Positions 54,984 to 64,000 of a DNA stretch of 64,000 nt are shown piece after piece (the first letter of the stretch is position 1; each line of letters begins with the position of its first letter). A program made the position numbers and the translations under genes. Source of the DNA: Flavobacterium tistrianum (lineage in GTDB: Bacteria > Bacteroidota > Bacteroidia > Flavobacteriales > Flavobacteriaceae). Where the stretch lies: assembly GCF_003254545.1 (NCBI RefSeq), contig NZ_QJRH01000073.1, forward strand, positions 248,001 to 312,000, written 5' to 3'. The notes under the pieces are model-generated. The model searched no databases, was not told where the DNA came from, and saw nothing but the letters and a program-made list of their open reading frames with translations.

Positions 54984-56267
54984 TTAAAATGAAATTTGTA
55001 CCGCAAGGTTATTAATCCATGTTGTTTTGTTCTGACCAGCTCCATTCTGATCAATGTAGGTTGCATTAATTCCAAACTTCAAAGCATTATTTATCATATA
55101 TTTATTAAATCCTACAGTATACCAATGCTGAGTCTGAATTATTGACGTCGCCACATCAAACTCAGGTTTTACATAAGAATAGCGTCCTTCGACTGCCCAG
55201 CCATCATGTGTGACATAAGATGACTGAAGGTTAATAGCGCTTCCTAAACTATATTTTGCAGAAGCATTCTCTGGCGTAAGCCTTACTGAAGCTGAAGTAT
55301 CTGTAAAGAGATCTTTTCCATGAATAGATCCGTCAACGTACTCTCCAACAAAAGCAAAACCGTTATACTTGAATATTAAATCCAAAACGAACTTATTGTA
55401 ATTTGCAAAAGCGGCTTCACCATTTTCGTCGTAAATACCCGAAACCGTTCCATTGCCAGCACCAATCGAATTGCTTGTTTTGACATTATAACTATCTGCA
55501 ACTCCTACAGCGAATTTTGGTTTTGGTTCATGATAGATATCTTGAGAAATAAAGGCATTGTTTTTAATAAAATCACCTAAAGGCATAAAATCAATTCTTC
55601 CTCCGTATTTAAAACCTGAATTAGCCACAGGATCAAAAAATCCCTGTCCCTCTCCTGTAGTGATCGATACAGATGGATAGAGCCTCATTTTGTTGATACT
55701 GAAATTGGTTTCAAAAAACAAACCGCCTTCTCTAGTGGTGCTTACAAAATTTTGCATTAAACCGCCGTATATACTTCCGTCATTCGATTTTCCAGATATT
55801 GTTGGCGCCATAATCGAAGCATATCTTTCATCTGCCATTGCGAGCCTATTGTTGGTGTTGGTTTGTCGTTCACCAAATACAAGTCTGTATTTTTTATTCT
55901 TGCTGGCTATTCCGATCCAACCTTCTAATATACCGGTTGTTCCAGTGAAATCAGACAAAATAGCCATTGTAAGCCTATTATCATAAGCCGAAAAATTCAA
56001 TCCGAGACGGACAAGATTAAGAGACAGCTGTTCAGAATTTGTTGTAACATCCTCAACATCTTCACTCTTTAACTGAAAACCGGGCTGCAAAGTGGCATTA
56101 ATATTAAAAACAAATTTGTCTTTTTTGCTAAGCGTAATATATGTGCCTTCTCCTGCAACATAACGAACGTTTGAGTCAGACTTTCCTACCTCAGACACTT
56201 GCGCACGTAACGATTGAAATGCAACTGCTAATGTGCAAAATATAAACAGGGTATATTTTAATTTCAT
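54984..56267 (-). CDS. OprO/P-type outer-membrane porin
   Basis: A frame starts at 56306, but the ATG at 56267 (MKLKYTLFIFCTLAVAFQSL) gives a proper signal peptide and a 7-base gap from the upstream gene, so it is preferred. The 427-residue barrel protein has OprO/OprP-like segments: GWIGIASKNKKYRLVFGERQT, a SGFKYGGRIDFMPLG strand and a C-terminal strand ending NLAVQISF. It should move small anions or acidic peptides across the outer membrane. A second paralogue lies two genes upstream, suggesting two entry channels for the same pathway. Confidence 0.85.
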   Translation of the reverse strand: MKLKYTLFIFCTLAVAFQSLRAQVSEVGKSDSNVRYVAGEGTYITLSKKDKFVFNINATLQPGFQLKSEDVEDVTTNSEQLSLNLVRLGLNFSAYDNRLTMAILSDFTGTTGILEGWIGIASKNKKYRLVFGERQTNTNNRLAMADERYASIMAPTISGKSNDGSIYGGLMQNFVSTTREGGLFFETNFSINKMRLYPSVSITTGEGQGFFDPVANSGFKYGGRIDFMPLGDFIKNNAFISQDIYHEPKPKFAVGVADSYNVKTSNSIGAGNGTVSGIYDENGEAAFANYNKFVLDLIFKYNGFAFVGEYVDGSIHGKDLFTDTSASVRLTPENASAKYSLGSAINLQSSYVTHDGWAVEGRYSYVKPEFDVATSIIQTQHWYTVGFNKYMINNALKFGINATYIDQNGAGQNKTTWINNLAVQISF

Positions 56268-56274
56268 ACTGTTA

Positions 56275-57813
56275 TTATTTAGTGGATAATTGAGATAATT
56301 GTTCACGAGATATACGATATATCGGAATCATATTTTCTTTATTTTTTTTTCTGATAATGTTGTTTGCATATAAAGAATTTGCTCCTTCAGGCTCCATAAG
56401 GTCTGCTATCACATTGCTCATAGGCTGCTGCGAGTCTATAACTAGAGCCTCTTCTGGTATAGAAACTGCTCCTTCTACAATATTGATCTGCCCTTTTTCA
56501 TTTACAGCGTATTGTTGTATTTTGTTAAACTGAAAAGGCTGTTTTATCACTTTCACCGAAACACCAGATACTTCAAGCACTTTTTTTACTTTCTCCGATG
56601 CTGGAAAGATTATAAATGCACCAGGTTTTGGTCGAGTAATAACAGGTGACTGATTTACATTGTAATTAGCATTAAAAACAATGGTTGTATCAGAAACTTT
56701 ACATTTATCTACAAAGTGATAATTCCTTTTAATTGTTTCGGGTTTTGAAGTACTTACCGAAACTCGTGTTGCTTCTATAGCATTCTTATTAGCGGTTTTA
56801 ATAGCCTCTTTTATTTCCGATTCATGATCGTGTGCTATTTTTAGGTAAGACAATCCTGTGAGAGCTGCTGTTTCGATTCTTCTTTTTGCCGATTTTTCTT
56901 TTTCTGATAATCCTCGAATTTCCATTAACATTGAAATCCTATTTTGTAATGCATAATTTGTTGCACTTGAACGAGAAGCAATACCTCCTATATTTAGCCA
57001 GACTTCATTGTCTTTCATAAATGTGGTGCAATAATCAGCTACCCTTCTGCCTTTATCTGTTAAAAAAGATTTTGTAGGCTCTACAAATACAGTTTTTATT
57101 ACATCACGAATTGCTGGATCTACATTTAGATTTCCTGTATAAAGAAACAGAATGTCGTATGCGGAAGTATAACAGTCATTTAATTCCTTAAAATCTAATC
57201 TTGCTGGCGAGAATTCATGAAAATCGACCACGACATGAGGATCAAATTTGTTAATTGCTAGTTTTAGATTTGTACTTTCTTTAGCATTGAGAATAGTAAG
57301 ATCCCTATTTAAATCGATACTGTTATTGCTTGCTCTCGTCTCTGCAGTTCTCCCGTCTGCATTTACCATTGGCACTACTTGAAGAATCATATTATCCAGC
57401 AAAGCCAAATTTGAAGGATCATGCGTTACCAAATACATTAAATACAGCATTCCGTCAGTTGATAAGGGCTCATTTCCATGAATACCTCCGATAAAAGTAA
57501 CTCTCAATTTATCTTGATCTGCGGTTTTACTTTTACGTGTCAGTAAAATCATGGGCTGATTTTTTCCTTTTTGAGTTGTTCCAATCGAACTAACCGTTAT
57601 TATATCTGGATATTTGGCTGCTAATTCGTTTATAAAAGAAAGTACATCTTTATATTTCGTAAAATAATTGAATACAGGATTGCCTCTTGTTATTGGCACA
57701 GGCATATCAATTGTCGGATCAGGAAAATATTTCTGATAAATATCTTCTGTCTGTCCTTTCATTATTGGAACAAAACAGATTGTAAACATGATAATTAATA
57801 GTGACTTTTTCAT
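56275..57813 (-). CDS. Exported M14-family zinc carboxypeptidase
   Basis: This 512-residue protein has a signal peptide (LLIIMFTICFVPIMKG). M14 features are seen in order: the HxxE metal motif in GGIHGNEPLSTDG, the substrate-binding NSIDLNRDL, and the DFHEFSP metal His. The C-terminal part (from about 360) is an extra domain with TRPKPGAFIIFPASEKVKKV. It would cleave C-terminal residues from peptides in the periplasm. The neighbouring isoaspartyl dipeptidase and DcuC carrier suggest the peptides are Asp-rich. The upstream porin gene ends 4 bases before this start. Confidence 0.88.
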   Translation of the reverse strand: MKKSLLIIMFTICFVPIMKGQTEDIYQKYFPDPTIDMPVPITRGNPVFNYFTKYKDVLSFINELAAKYPDIITVSSIGTTQKGKNQPMILLTRKSKTADQDKLRVTFIGGIHGNEPLSTDGMLYLMYLVTHDPSNLALLDNMILQVVPMVNADGRTAETRASNNSIDLNRDLTILNAKESTNLKLAINKFDPHVVVDFHEFSPARLDFKELNDCYTSAYDILFLYTGNLNVDPAIRDVIKTVFVEPTKSFLTDKGRRVADYCTTFMKDNEVWLNIGGIASRSSATNYALQNRISMLMEIRGLSEKEKSAKRRIETAALTGLSYLKIAHDHESEIKEAIKTANKNAIEATRVSVSTSKPETIKRNYHFVDKCKVSDTTIVFNANYNVNQSPVITRPKPGAFIIFPASEKVKKVLEVSGVSVKVIKQPFQFNKIQQYAVNEKGQINIVEGAVSIPEEALVIDSQQPMSNVIADLMEPEGANSLYANNIIRKKNKENMIPIYRISREQLSQLSTK

Positions 57814-57817
57814 TTCG

Positions 57818-59161
57818 CTATAATTGAAGAGTAAACATTATTTGACCATATATATTCCCCTTTACATCAGGTGTTTTTAACATGTCTTTGTATTCCTGAT
57901 AACCAACTTCTGTCTGCAATTTTAAATTATGTCCGCTAAAATAAAAGGTTCCAACACAACTGTAATAACGATTCATATCTGCAAAATTGGCCGCATTAGG
58001 GTCGTTCTCGATATAAGAATACCTGCCAGATAAGGCAAATGAATTAAAACAATATCCTGCCTGCACATTAAAACCGCTTCCTACATTTAATCGACTAAGC
58101 ACAGTATTTTTTATCTGTTCTGGAGTTTGGCCAGTATAAGGCGTAAATTTTCCGCTTGTATTAAACTCTCCTGCAATACCCGATGGCACTTTAGCATGAG
58201 TATAAACATATTCGCCTAGAGAATACCACCCACGATATTTGAACATATAATCTATTCCTGTTTTCAGTAAATCAGGAAGAAGCTCATTTTGCGCAGCATC
58301 ACCATAAATATATCTTCCTCCATTAGTTCCTTTTGCCGAACTAATACCGTCATTGTAACTAAAGGTTGGACCAATGATTAGTTTCGGAACACGTTCATGC
58401 ACTAAATCGTCCATAAAATATTCGCCTCCTTTGCTGAAAGTTCCAAAAGGCAGATAATCTAGTCTAATGCCATACTTAAATCCGCCGTAATTCTTTTGTA
58501 ATGCAGAAGTTCCGTCTCCTGTTGTAATAGAAACATATGGTTTTAGAACATTTCCTCCGAAACGATATATTCCATAATATCGAATTCCATAATCAAATAT
58601 CGGATCAAAAGCTGTAGATATGGCACTTCTTTCAATAAACCCAAGCGATTCTCCTTCTATCCTAGCTTCACGCGAATCGTCATAATTGGCACGTACTCCA
58701 AAATTGATACGATGATTGGGACTGGGTCTGTATTCTACTAGCGCATCCTGCAAAGTATTATTATAAGAACGCGATCCAGTGGTTGTACTTTGATAGTTTC
58801 CAACTAGATTTATACGGAGCCTTACATAGACTTTTTCATTAAATAAGGTTCCTCTGAAGTTAAATCTAGCTCTTCGAATATTAAATTCTGAACTGTAAGA
58901 ATCAAAATTATCAGTAGAACTCACTCCGGCCAATAACTGCAAGCTTTGCGTAAAGTTAAGCCAGGTGCTAGCAGACTCTAGAGTAAGTCCATCACCCAAT
59001 GCATAACCCTTTTTCAAGCGCATGGCTTCAGACATGTCTCGATTTTGAGATGCCTGTTCAGAGTCCATATCATTTTTAATTTCCAGTTCGTCATCTTCCT
59101 GTGCTATTGCAAAGTAGCAGTTTGAGAAGAATAACAGCAATAAGAATAGTTTTATTTTCAT
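57818..59161 (-). CDS. OprO/P-type outer-membrane porin
   Basis: This 447-residue protein has a signal peptide ending FAIAQED and an acidic first segment (EDDELEIKNDMDSE). The barrel starts at TWLNFTQSLQLLAGVSST and has strands NIRRARFNFRGTLFNEKV and GGFKYGIRLDYLPFG, ending IMFTLQL, as in OprP-like porins. It is in the same operon as a related porin. The two differ in length and sequence, so they are not recent copies. Confidence 0.85.
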   Translation of the reverse strand: MKIKLFLLLLFFSNCYFAIAQEDDELEIKNDMDSEQASQNRDMSEAMRLKKGYALGDGLTLESASTWLNFTQSLQLLAGVSSTDNFDSYSSEFNIRRARFNFRGTLFNEKVYVRLRINLVGNYQSTTTGSRSYNNTLQDALVEYRPSPNHRINFGVRANYDDSREARIEGESLGFIERSAISTAFDPIFDYGIRYYGIYRFGGNVLKPYVSITTGDGTSALQKNYGGFKYGIRLDYLPFGTFSKGGEYFMDDLVHERVPKLIIGPTFSYNDGISSAKGTNGGRYIYGDAAQNELLPDLLKTGIDYMFKYRGWYSLGEYVYTHAKVPSGIAGEFNTSGKFTPYTGQTPEQIKNTVLSRLNVGSGFNVQAGYCFNSFALSGRYSYIENDPNAANFADMNRYYSCVGTFYFSGHNLKLQTEVGYQEYKDMLKTPDVKGNIYGQIMFTLQL

Positions 59162-59167
59162 ATTTAT

Positions 59168-60319
59168 CTAATCTTTCTTTTCAAAACTTCCGCGAACTAT
59201 AATTTCTCCTTCCTTCATCATCACTCTTCCTCGAGCTATGACGTCGGTCAAATTAAAATTGGAATCAAACAGGCATAAATCGGCGTCGCCTCCTACAAAA
59301 ACACTTCCCTTATTTTTGAGTGATAGATTGCGAGCTGGCCCCGATGTTACCAATTGAATAGCTTGTCCTATCGGCATATTAGCTTCTTTTACGAGTTTTT
59401 GCACCTGTTTTAAATTCAGATCAATCGGTGCTTTTTTGAAGCCAATAAGATTACCGTCTTTGTCATTTACTCCCAGACCAGCATTGCCATCACTGCTGAA
59501 AGTCATATTCTCCATCGGAACACCTTTTTTTAGAGCATAAAGAACTTGCTTGTAAGGCTCATCAAATTTGGTTCCGCCTGTAGTTATATCAATCATTCCT
59601 CCTAGTTTTGCAAAACGAATAGCTTCTTCAAATAAAGGTGCCGTTCTGCCGACATGAGTTGGAGATATATTTCTAATGGGAAAATCATATTGTTCTACCA
59701 AATCAAGCAGTAGCTGCATGTTTGTTTTGAGCGCTCCAAGATGTACATGCATAATTCCCTTTTTACCCGATGTCAAACCGCCAACATGAACATCTTTTAA
59801 AATTGCCAGCAGTTCTTTAGCTGTCGGAAAAGACGAACGTTCATCACTGATAGCTACTTTGCATCCTAATACTTTATCTATAAACAGCATATCATCTAAG
59901 ACTGAACCCATCATCGTAATTGGAGGAAGACCAAAATAACTGGTAAGCATATAAGCCGTAATTCCTTCGTTATCTAGCGCTTTGGTCTTAGCGTAAAGCG
60001 CTTTCAAATTTTTTGTAGCTCCATCAGTACCTAGCAACCCAACTACTGTTGTTGTTCCACAGCTAATAAACTCAGATAGGGCAATTTCTGGTGTAAGCGA
60101 ATGAAAACCATGCTTGCCCCCTGCACCTGTAATATGTACATGCTGGTCTATAAATCCTGGAGTTACCATTTTTCCGTTTGCATCAATAATCTCAAGATCA
60201 GGGAGATTCAGGCTTATATTATCGCTAACTAGCGCTATTTTTTCTCCACAGATTAAAATATCTTTCTTTCCTAAGGATTCAGGAGCATATAAGACTGAAT
60301 TTTTTATTAGTTTAAACAT
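59168..60319 (-). CDS. iadA: Isoaspartyl dipeptidase (beta-aspartyl peptidase)
   Basis: This 383-residue protein matches IadA in length and metal site: H60 and H62 (QHVHITGAGG), bridging lysine candidate K154 (GCKVAISDE), H193 and H222 (HVHLGAL, SPTHVGR) and catalytic D277 (FSSDGNAG). IadA cleaves beta-aspartyl dipeptides such as beta-Asp-Leu and beta-Asp-Arg, so it handles damaged proteins or cyanophycin-type dipeptides. No signal peptide is present, so it acts in the cytoplasm. It lies 13 bases from dcuC. Confidence 0.93.
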   Translation of the reverse strand: MFKLIKNSVLYAPESLGKKDILICGEKIALVSDNISLNLPDLEIIDANGKMVTPGFIDQHVHITGAGGKHGFHSLTPEIALSEFISCGTTTVVGLLGTDGATKNLKALYAKTKALDNEGITAYMLTSYFGLPPITMMGSVLDDMLFIDKVLGCKVAISDERSSFPTAKELLAILKDVHVGGLTSGKKGIMHVHLGALKTNMQLLLDLVEQYDFPIRNISPTHVGRTAPLFEEAIRFAKLGGMIDITTGGTKFDEPYKQVLYALKKGVPMENMTFSSDGNAGLGVNDKDGNLIGFKKAPIDLNLKQVQKLVKEANMPIGQAIQLVTSGPARNLSLKNKGSVFVGGDADLCLFDSNFNLTDVIARGRVMMKEGEIIVRGSFEKKD

Positions 60320-60332
60320 CTTTACTTAATTT

Positions 60333-61706
60333 TTAAATAAAATAATGAAATACGAGCATAAACAATAAGCCTATTGACATGGGAATTGCATTGCGTTTTG
60401 CAAGATCCATTGGCTGAACATCAGCTATTTTGGCAATACCGACTATTACGCCCGCAATAGGCGAAACAGCTCTTCCCATGCTTGAAGAAAGCTGCATAGG
60501 CAGAATAATTCCTGCTGCTGAAGTATTAAATTTGGCTGCAATTCCTGGCACTAATGGCGAAAAAGAAAAGAAAGAAGCATTACCGCTCCCCATAAGCACA
60601 GAGGCCAAGAAAATTATAATGGTCATTAATATTCCAATACCCACAATTCCAAGCCCTAAACTCATAGAAACATTGGTAAGACTATCAATAAATCCAAGCG
60701 AAATTAATCCGTTGGCGAATATTTCTGCACAGACAATCAGCGTAACGACAGATGCAAAGACTTTTCCCATACCTTCCCAAAATATTTTAAGTGATCCAAA
60801 AACTTCCTTTACATTTCTAAGCCTCACTATTTCCATTACCATTGTAACTGCCAGAGATATTAGCATTGCCGTTGTGGTATCGAGATGAACAGGTTTAGTG
60901 AAAATATTTATAATTGGAGAAAATAGAATTAAAAGCAATAAGGGAAAAATGGGCAATACTGCATAAATCAAAGGCGTTTTCAAAACAATTTCATCAGGAT
61001 TATAATCTGCATACTGTTCTTTTGGTAATTTTTGATCATAATGTTTATTTACAAAAAAATAGATAATCATCAAGAGTGTAGTCATCGGAATTACCAATGG
61101 CAGCTGATACTTAATAAAGTACTCTACATTATGCATATCCAGTAGCTGCGAAGCTCGAGCAGTATTAGCAGATGCCGGTCCCATATCAAATACGGTACAG
61201 GCAGAAATTACTGCTACGGCAGAAACCCTGCTTACGCCTAACGAAACTAGTATTGGAAAAAATGATGCAACCAATAATAAACCTAGCCCTGTTGCTGATG
61301 GCGTACAGATGAAAAGAACCTGACCGATAGGTATAACTATAGAAGCTGCGAGATAAGGATATTTTTTAAAAATGCCAAGTGGCTTTACAGCTACATGAAC
61401 CAATGCATTGCTAGCGCCAATTGCTTTCATATAAGCAACAAATCCGCCAATTGTCATAATCATGAGTCCAACATTAGCTGTTTTGTCGGATAATGATTCC
61501 TGCAAACGCTTAAATAAATCAAATGCGAAAATTCCTGTTGGCTGCGCTACAGGATTAACTTTATAATTTAATAGAGATGCAAAGACAATCATTAAGATGC
61601 CAGCAAAAAGAAGAACTGCCTGCGGGTTGAATTTTTTCACAAGCAGATAAGCTGTTATAGCTATAAATAAGATACTAATCACCAAACCTAATCCATTCAT
61701 AAACAA
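60333..61706 (-). CDS. dcuC: C4-dicarboxylate carrier, DcuC family
   Basis: This 457-residue membrane protein has the DcuC layout, with GGFVAYMKAIGASNALVHV, then ICTPSATGLGLLLVASFFPI and SRVSAVAVISACTVFD. E. coli DcuC (461 residues) exports succinate and moves aspartate/fumarate-type C4 acids. Here it is the first gene of the operon and is followed by isoaspartyl dipeptidase, so it may import or exchange aspartate or isoaspartyl dipeptides (inference). No tail extension or missing segment was noted. Confidence 0.88.
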   Translation of the reverse strand: MFMNGLGLVISILFIAITAYLLVKKFNPQAVLLFAGILMIVFASLLNYKVNPVAQPTGIFAFDLFKRLQESLSDKTANVGLMIMTIGGFVAYMKAIGASNALVHVAVKPLGIFKKYPYLAASIVIPIGQVLFICTPSATGLGLLLVASFFPILVSLGVSRVSAVAVISACTVFDMGPASANTARASQLLDMHNVEYFIKYQLPLVIPMTTLLMIIYFFVNKHYDQKLPKEQYADYNPDEIVLKTPLIYAVLPIFPLLLLILFSPIINIFTKPVHLDTTTAMLISLAVTMVMEIVRLRNVKEVFGSLKIFWEGMGKVFASVVTLIVCAEIFANGLISLGFIDSLTNVSMSLGLGIVGIGILMTIIIFLASVLMGSGNASFFSFSPLVPGIAAKFNTSAAGIILPMQLSSSMGRAVSPIAGVIVGIAKIADVQPMDLAKRNAIPMSIGLLFMLVFHYFI

Positions 61707-62116
61707 CTAGATAAGTTAGACAATAAAAATATTCGATTAAATTTAGCTCTTTTTTTGTTTTATTTTAACAACCTAGTTAGAATTAGCAATTAAACAAATA
61801 TGACCGACTATAAGCAGATTATATTTGATAAAATTCAAAACAAAGCCATTTTTTACAAGAACAAATTAAATAACGAAGTTTTTTCTTATAATGCCACATT
61901 AAAAGAAAACATACAATCTTGTCTATAAAACACTTAACAAAAGCTAAATAAGATTTGTTTTACAATATTTTTTAGACCATTTTTTTAAATTTAAATCTAT
62001 TATCAGCTTTGTAATCGAATTTGAATGACATTTTGAACAAAGTAAATTGACTTTTTAAACAAAATCAAGGCTTCAAAGTGTGCCTTACTTTGCATCATAA
62101 CTTTTAATAATTAAAA
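61707..62116. other. Divergent regulatory region, 410 bases
   Basis: The gap separates the dcuC operon (minus) and the SDR gene (plus), so it must hold two promoters. A TTACTTTG box at 62085-62092, 24 bases before the SDR ATG, resembles the Bacteroidota -7 element with one mismatch. No matching -33 element or hairpin was seen. No gene is recognised. Confidence 0.4.
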
Positions 62117-63118
62117 ATGATACTAAACAATTATCAAGGAGCGTTACAACAACCGCTTAATTCAGGGTTTAATGCATTGTCAACAACAAATGATGTAATC
62201 AAAGGAATTAGTCTTGAGGGAAAAAATGTAATTGTAACGGGCGGAAATGCAGGCATAGGTCTAGAAACCACTAAAACACTTGCAAATGCTGGTGCGACAG
62301 TAATCGTAGCGGCAAGAGACATTGAAAAAGCTAAAAACAACTTGAAGGGCATTAAAAATGTAGAAATAGAAGCAATGGATATTATTGATCCTGAATCTAT
62401 TACTGCTTTTGCAGATAAATTTATCTCATCAGGCAGAGCTTTGCATTTACTTATAAATAATGCTGGAATTATGTGGGTTCCTTTACGGAGAGACGGCCGT
62501 GGAATCGAATCTCAACTGGCTACAAATTACTTAGGGCAATTTCATCTAACATTAAAGCTGTTTCCTGCACTTAAAAAGGCAAATGGTGCAAGAGTTATTA
62601 ATGTCTCTTCACTTGGACACCATATGTCACCCTTCAACTTTGAAGATCCTAATTTTCTTCATCGCGAATATGAAACTTTACAAGCTTACGGACAGTCAAA
62701 AACAGCTTGCAATTTATTTTCTCTTGAACTTGATAATCGTATAAAAGCATACAATATAAGGGCTTACTCGCTTCATCCCGGTTCAATTGGAGGAACAGAA
62801 TTAGCAAGAGAAGCATCATTGGAATTATTTCAAAAAATGGGTTTCTTAGATGCAGACGGCAATATGGTTCCTGAAGTTGCTGCAAGATTAAAATCGATAC
62901 CGCAGGGCGCGACAACAACTGTATGGTGCGCCACAAGTTCTTTACTTGACAATATTGGAGGAGTTTATTGCGAAGATGGAGATATTGCGTCATTAGCATC
63001 TGAAGAAAGTATCGGAATATATGGTGTTCACCCCTATTCTCTCGACAAAAGCAATGCTAAAAAATTATGGAATTTAAGTGAGCAAATGACAGGTGTGTCT
63101 TTAAAATCAGTAAACTAA
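62117..63118 (+). CDS. Short-chain dehydrogenase/reductase
   Basis: This 333-residue protein has the SDR Rossmann motif TGGNAGIGLE, the NNAG motif (LLINNAGIM), catalytic Ser in INVSSLGHH and the YxxxK pair in AYGQSK. Extended substrate loops make it like retinol-dehydrogenase-type or light-dependent reductase-like SDRs. No signal peptide is present. Its substrate is unknown. An AraC-family regulator is encoded 93 bases downstream, which may control it. Confidence 0.92.
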   Translation: MILNNYQGALQQPLNSGFNALSTTNDVIKGISLEGKNVIVTGGNAGIGLETTKTLANAGATVIVAARDIEKAKNNLKGIKNVEIEAMDIIDPESITAFADKFISSGRALHLLINNAGIMWVPLRRDGRGIESQLATNYLGQFHLTLKLFPALKKANGARVINVSSLGHHMSPFNFEDPNFLHREYETLQAYGQSKTACNLFSLELDNRIKAYNIRAYSLHPGSIGGTELAREASLELFQKMGFLDADGNMVPEVAARLKSIPQGATTTVWCATSSLLDNIGGVYCEDGDIASLASEESIGIYGVHPYSLDKSNAKKLWNLSEQMTGVSLKSVN

Positions 63119-63151
63119 TATGGGTTTTAAAGAAAAAGAAATGATACTTTC

Positions 63152-63159
63152 TATCTTTG
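63152..63159 (+). promoter_or_regulatory. Putative -7 element before the AraC-family gene
   Basis: TATCTTTG is an exact match to TAnnTTTG and lies 52 bases before the regulator ATG. No convincing TTTG element was found at 19-21 bases upstream. Confidence 0.4.
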
Positions 63160-63211
63160 TAATCATAAATCCTGGCATGACAGACATGAAAGATAAATTA
63201 ATCAATTAGTT

Positions 63212-64000
63212 ATGGATCACGTATCAAGATATTTAACTCCAGAAATTAAACTTTCCTGCTATGAGGACAAATTCTTCAAATCAGATATCATGTTTGATGA
63301 TCATATGTTAATCTGGTTTATTTCTGGAGAAACAAAAATTATACAGTATGATGTCTCCTTTCTTTTTAAGAAAGGAGATATCTTCTTAATACCAAGAAAC
63401 CAACTTGCAACGATAATTAATTATCCTTCAAACGGAGAACCACACAAAACGGTTGTGATGCATCTTTCTGTTGAACGGCTAAAAAACTTTTATCAGAATA
63501 TCGAGCTTATAAAAAGCCTGATACCTGAAAACAAAATTTATAGTTTTAATAATCACCCTTTATTAGAAAGCTGTCTAGCTTCACTTGTGCCTTATTTTGA
63601 TTTAAAAAGCAATTTCTCAGAAGATTTGGCTTCTTTAAAAATAACTGAAGCTTTGAGCATTTTGAGAGAAATTGACAAAACGGTTGACAATGTACTCGCT
63701 AATTTTGATCAACCCGGTAAAATCGATCTAATTGGTTTTATGGAACGGAATTTTATGTTTAACATGCCTTTAGAAAAACTGGGCTATCTTACCGGACGCA
63801 GTTTATCAACATTCAATAGGGATTTCAAGAAGCATTTTAATACCACTCCTCAAAAATGGCTTACTCATAAAAGACTTGAATTGGCTTATTATCAATTGGC
63901 AGAAAAAAAGAAAAAACCAATCGATGTATATCTCGAAGTAGGTTTCGAAAACTTATCTCATTTCTCCTATGCGTTTAAAAAACTATATGGCATTTCTCCT
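63212..64000 (+). CDS. AraC-family transcriptional regulator (truncated by window end)
   Basis: The frame opens at ATG 63212 and stays open for 263 codons to the last base, so the C-terminus is outside the window. An N-terminal cupin-like sensing part (FISGETKIIQYD, KKGDIFLIPRNQL) precedes the two helix-turn-helix segments: MPLEKLGYLTGRSLSTFNRD, then RLELAYYQLAEKKK and VYLEVGFENLSHFSYAFKKL. These are the classic AraC recognition helices. The adjacent SDR gene is the most obvious target. Confidence 0.9.
   Translation, partial: MDHVSRYLTPEIKLSCYEDKFFKSDIMFDDHMLIWFISGETKIIQYDVSFLFKKGDIFLIPRNQLATIINYPSNGEPHKTVVMHLSVERLKNFYQNIELIKSLIPENKIYSFNNHPLLESCLASLVPYFDLKSNFSEDLASLKITEALSILREIDKTVDNVLANFDQPGKIDLIGFMERNFMFNMPLEKLGYLTGRSLSTFNRDFKKHFNTTPQKWLTHKRLELAYYQLAEKKKKPIDVYLEVGFENLSHFSYAFKKLYGISP

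Overview
The window is AT-rich DNA from a Bacteroidota bacterium, most likely a Flavobacterium (inference). The reasons are many signal peptides and small secreted proteins of flavobacterial type, weak AT-rich ribosome sites, promoters resembling the Bacteroidota TTTG / TAnnTTTG pattern, and a structured intergenic repeat of a kind I associate with Flavobacterium genomes. No rRNA, tRNA, CRISPR array or insertion sequence was recognised.

Layout. 278-3850: a two-component pair (TPR/HisKA_2 kinase and a REC-GAF-AAA sigma54-type activator). 4127-11431: a co-directional block of exported or periplasmic hydrolases (two alpha/beta hydrolases, a YtcJ-like amidohydrolase, a metallo-beta-lactamase-fold protein with altered metal ligands, an alginate-export-type porin, a Tat-exported polysaccharide deacetylase), closed by a strong terminator at 11595-11620. 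11758-42166: a complete extracellular contractile injection system (eCIS, Afp/PVC/AlgoCIS-like), all on the + strand. 42178-54066: housekeeping and accessory genes on both strands, including an amino-acid permease, a P-type ATPase, META-, MEDS- and CBM6-type proteins and an orphan ParD antitoxin. 54200-61706: a tight six-gene minus-strand operon that looks built for acidic or isoaspartyl peptide use (DcuC carrier, isoaspartyl dipeptidase, two OprO/P-type porins, M14 carboxypeptidase, lamin-tail lipoprotein). 62117-64000: a short-chain dehydrogenase and an AraC-family regulator cut by the window end.

The eCIS is the highlight. In order it encodes a DUF4255 tube-end protein, an unknown conserved-looking protein, one long sheath protein with a roughly 280-residue Ala-rich insertion, two tube proteins, a DUF5908 peptide, a LysM adaptor, a VgrG-like spike, PAAR tip, gp25, two large baseplate proteins (Afp11/Afp12-like), a PKD-bearing protein in the fibre position, and a CIS_TMP (Afp14-like) protein. 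It then carries an unusual cargo or modification module: a nucleotidyltransferase-fold protein and two paralogous DUF6734 glycosyltransferase-like proteins. Next come two DUF4157 (eCIS core domain) proteins with HELTH motifs, the second ending in a His-Me-finger nuclease-like toxin and followed by a SUKH-like candidate immunity protein. The locus ends with a CHAP/peptidoglycan-binding hydrolase and the Afp15-like AAA ATPase. A short relic of a second ATPase C-terminus lies just after the immunity gene, showing that this part of the locus has been rearranged.

All functions are inferred from sequence motifs and gene order; no searches were run.
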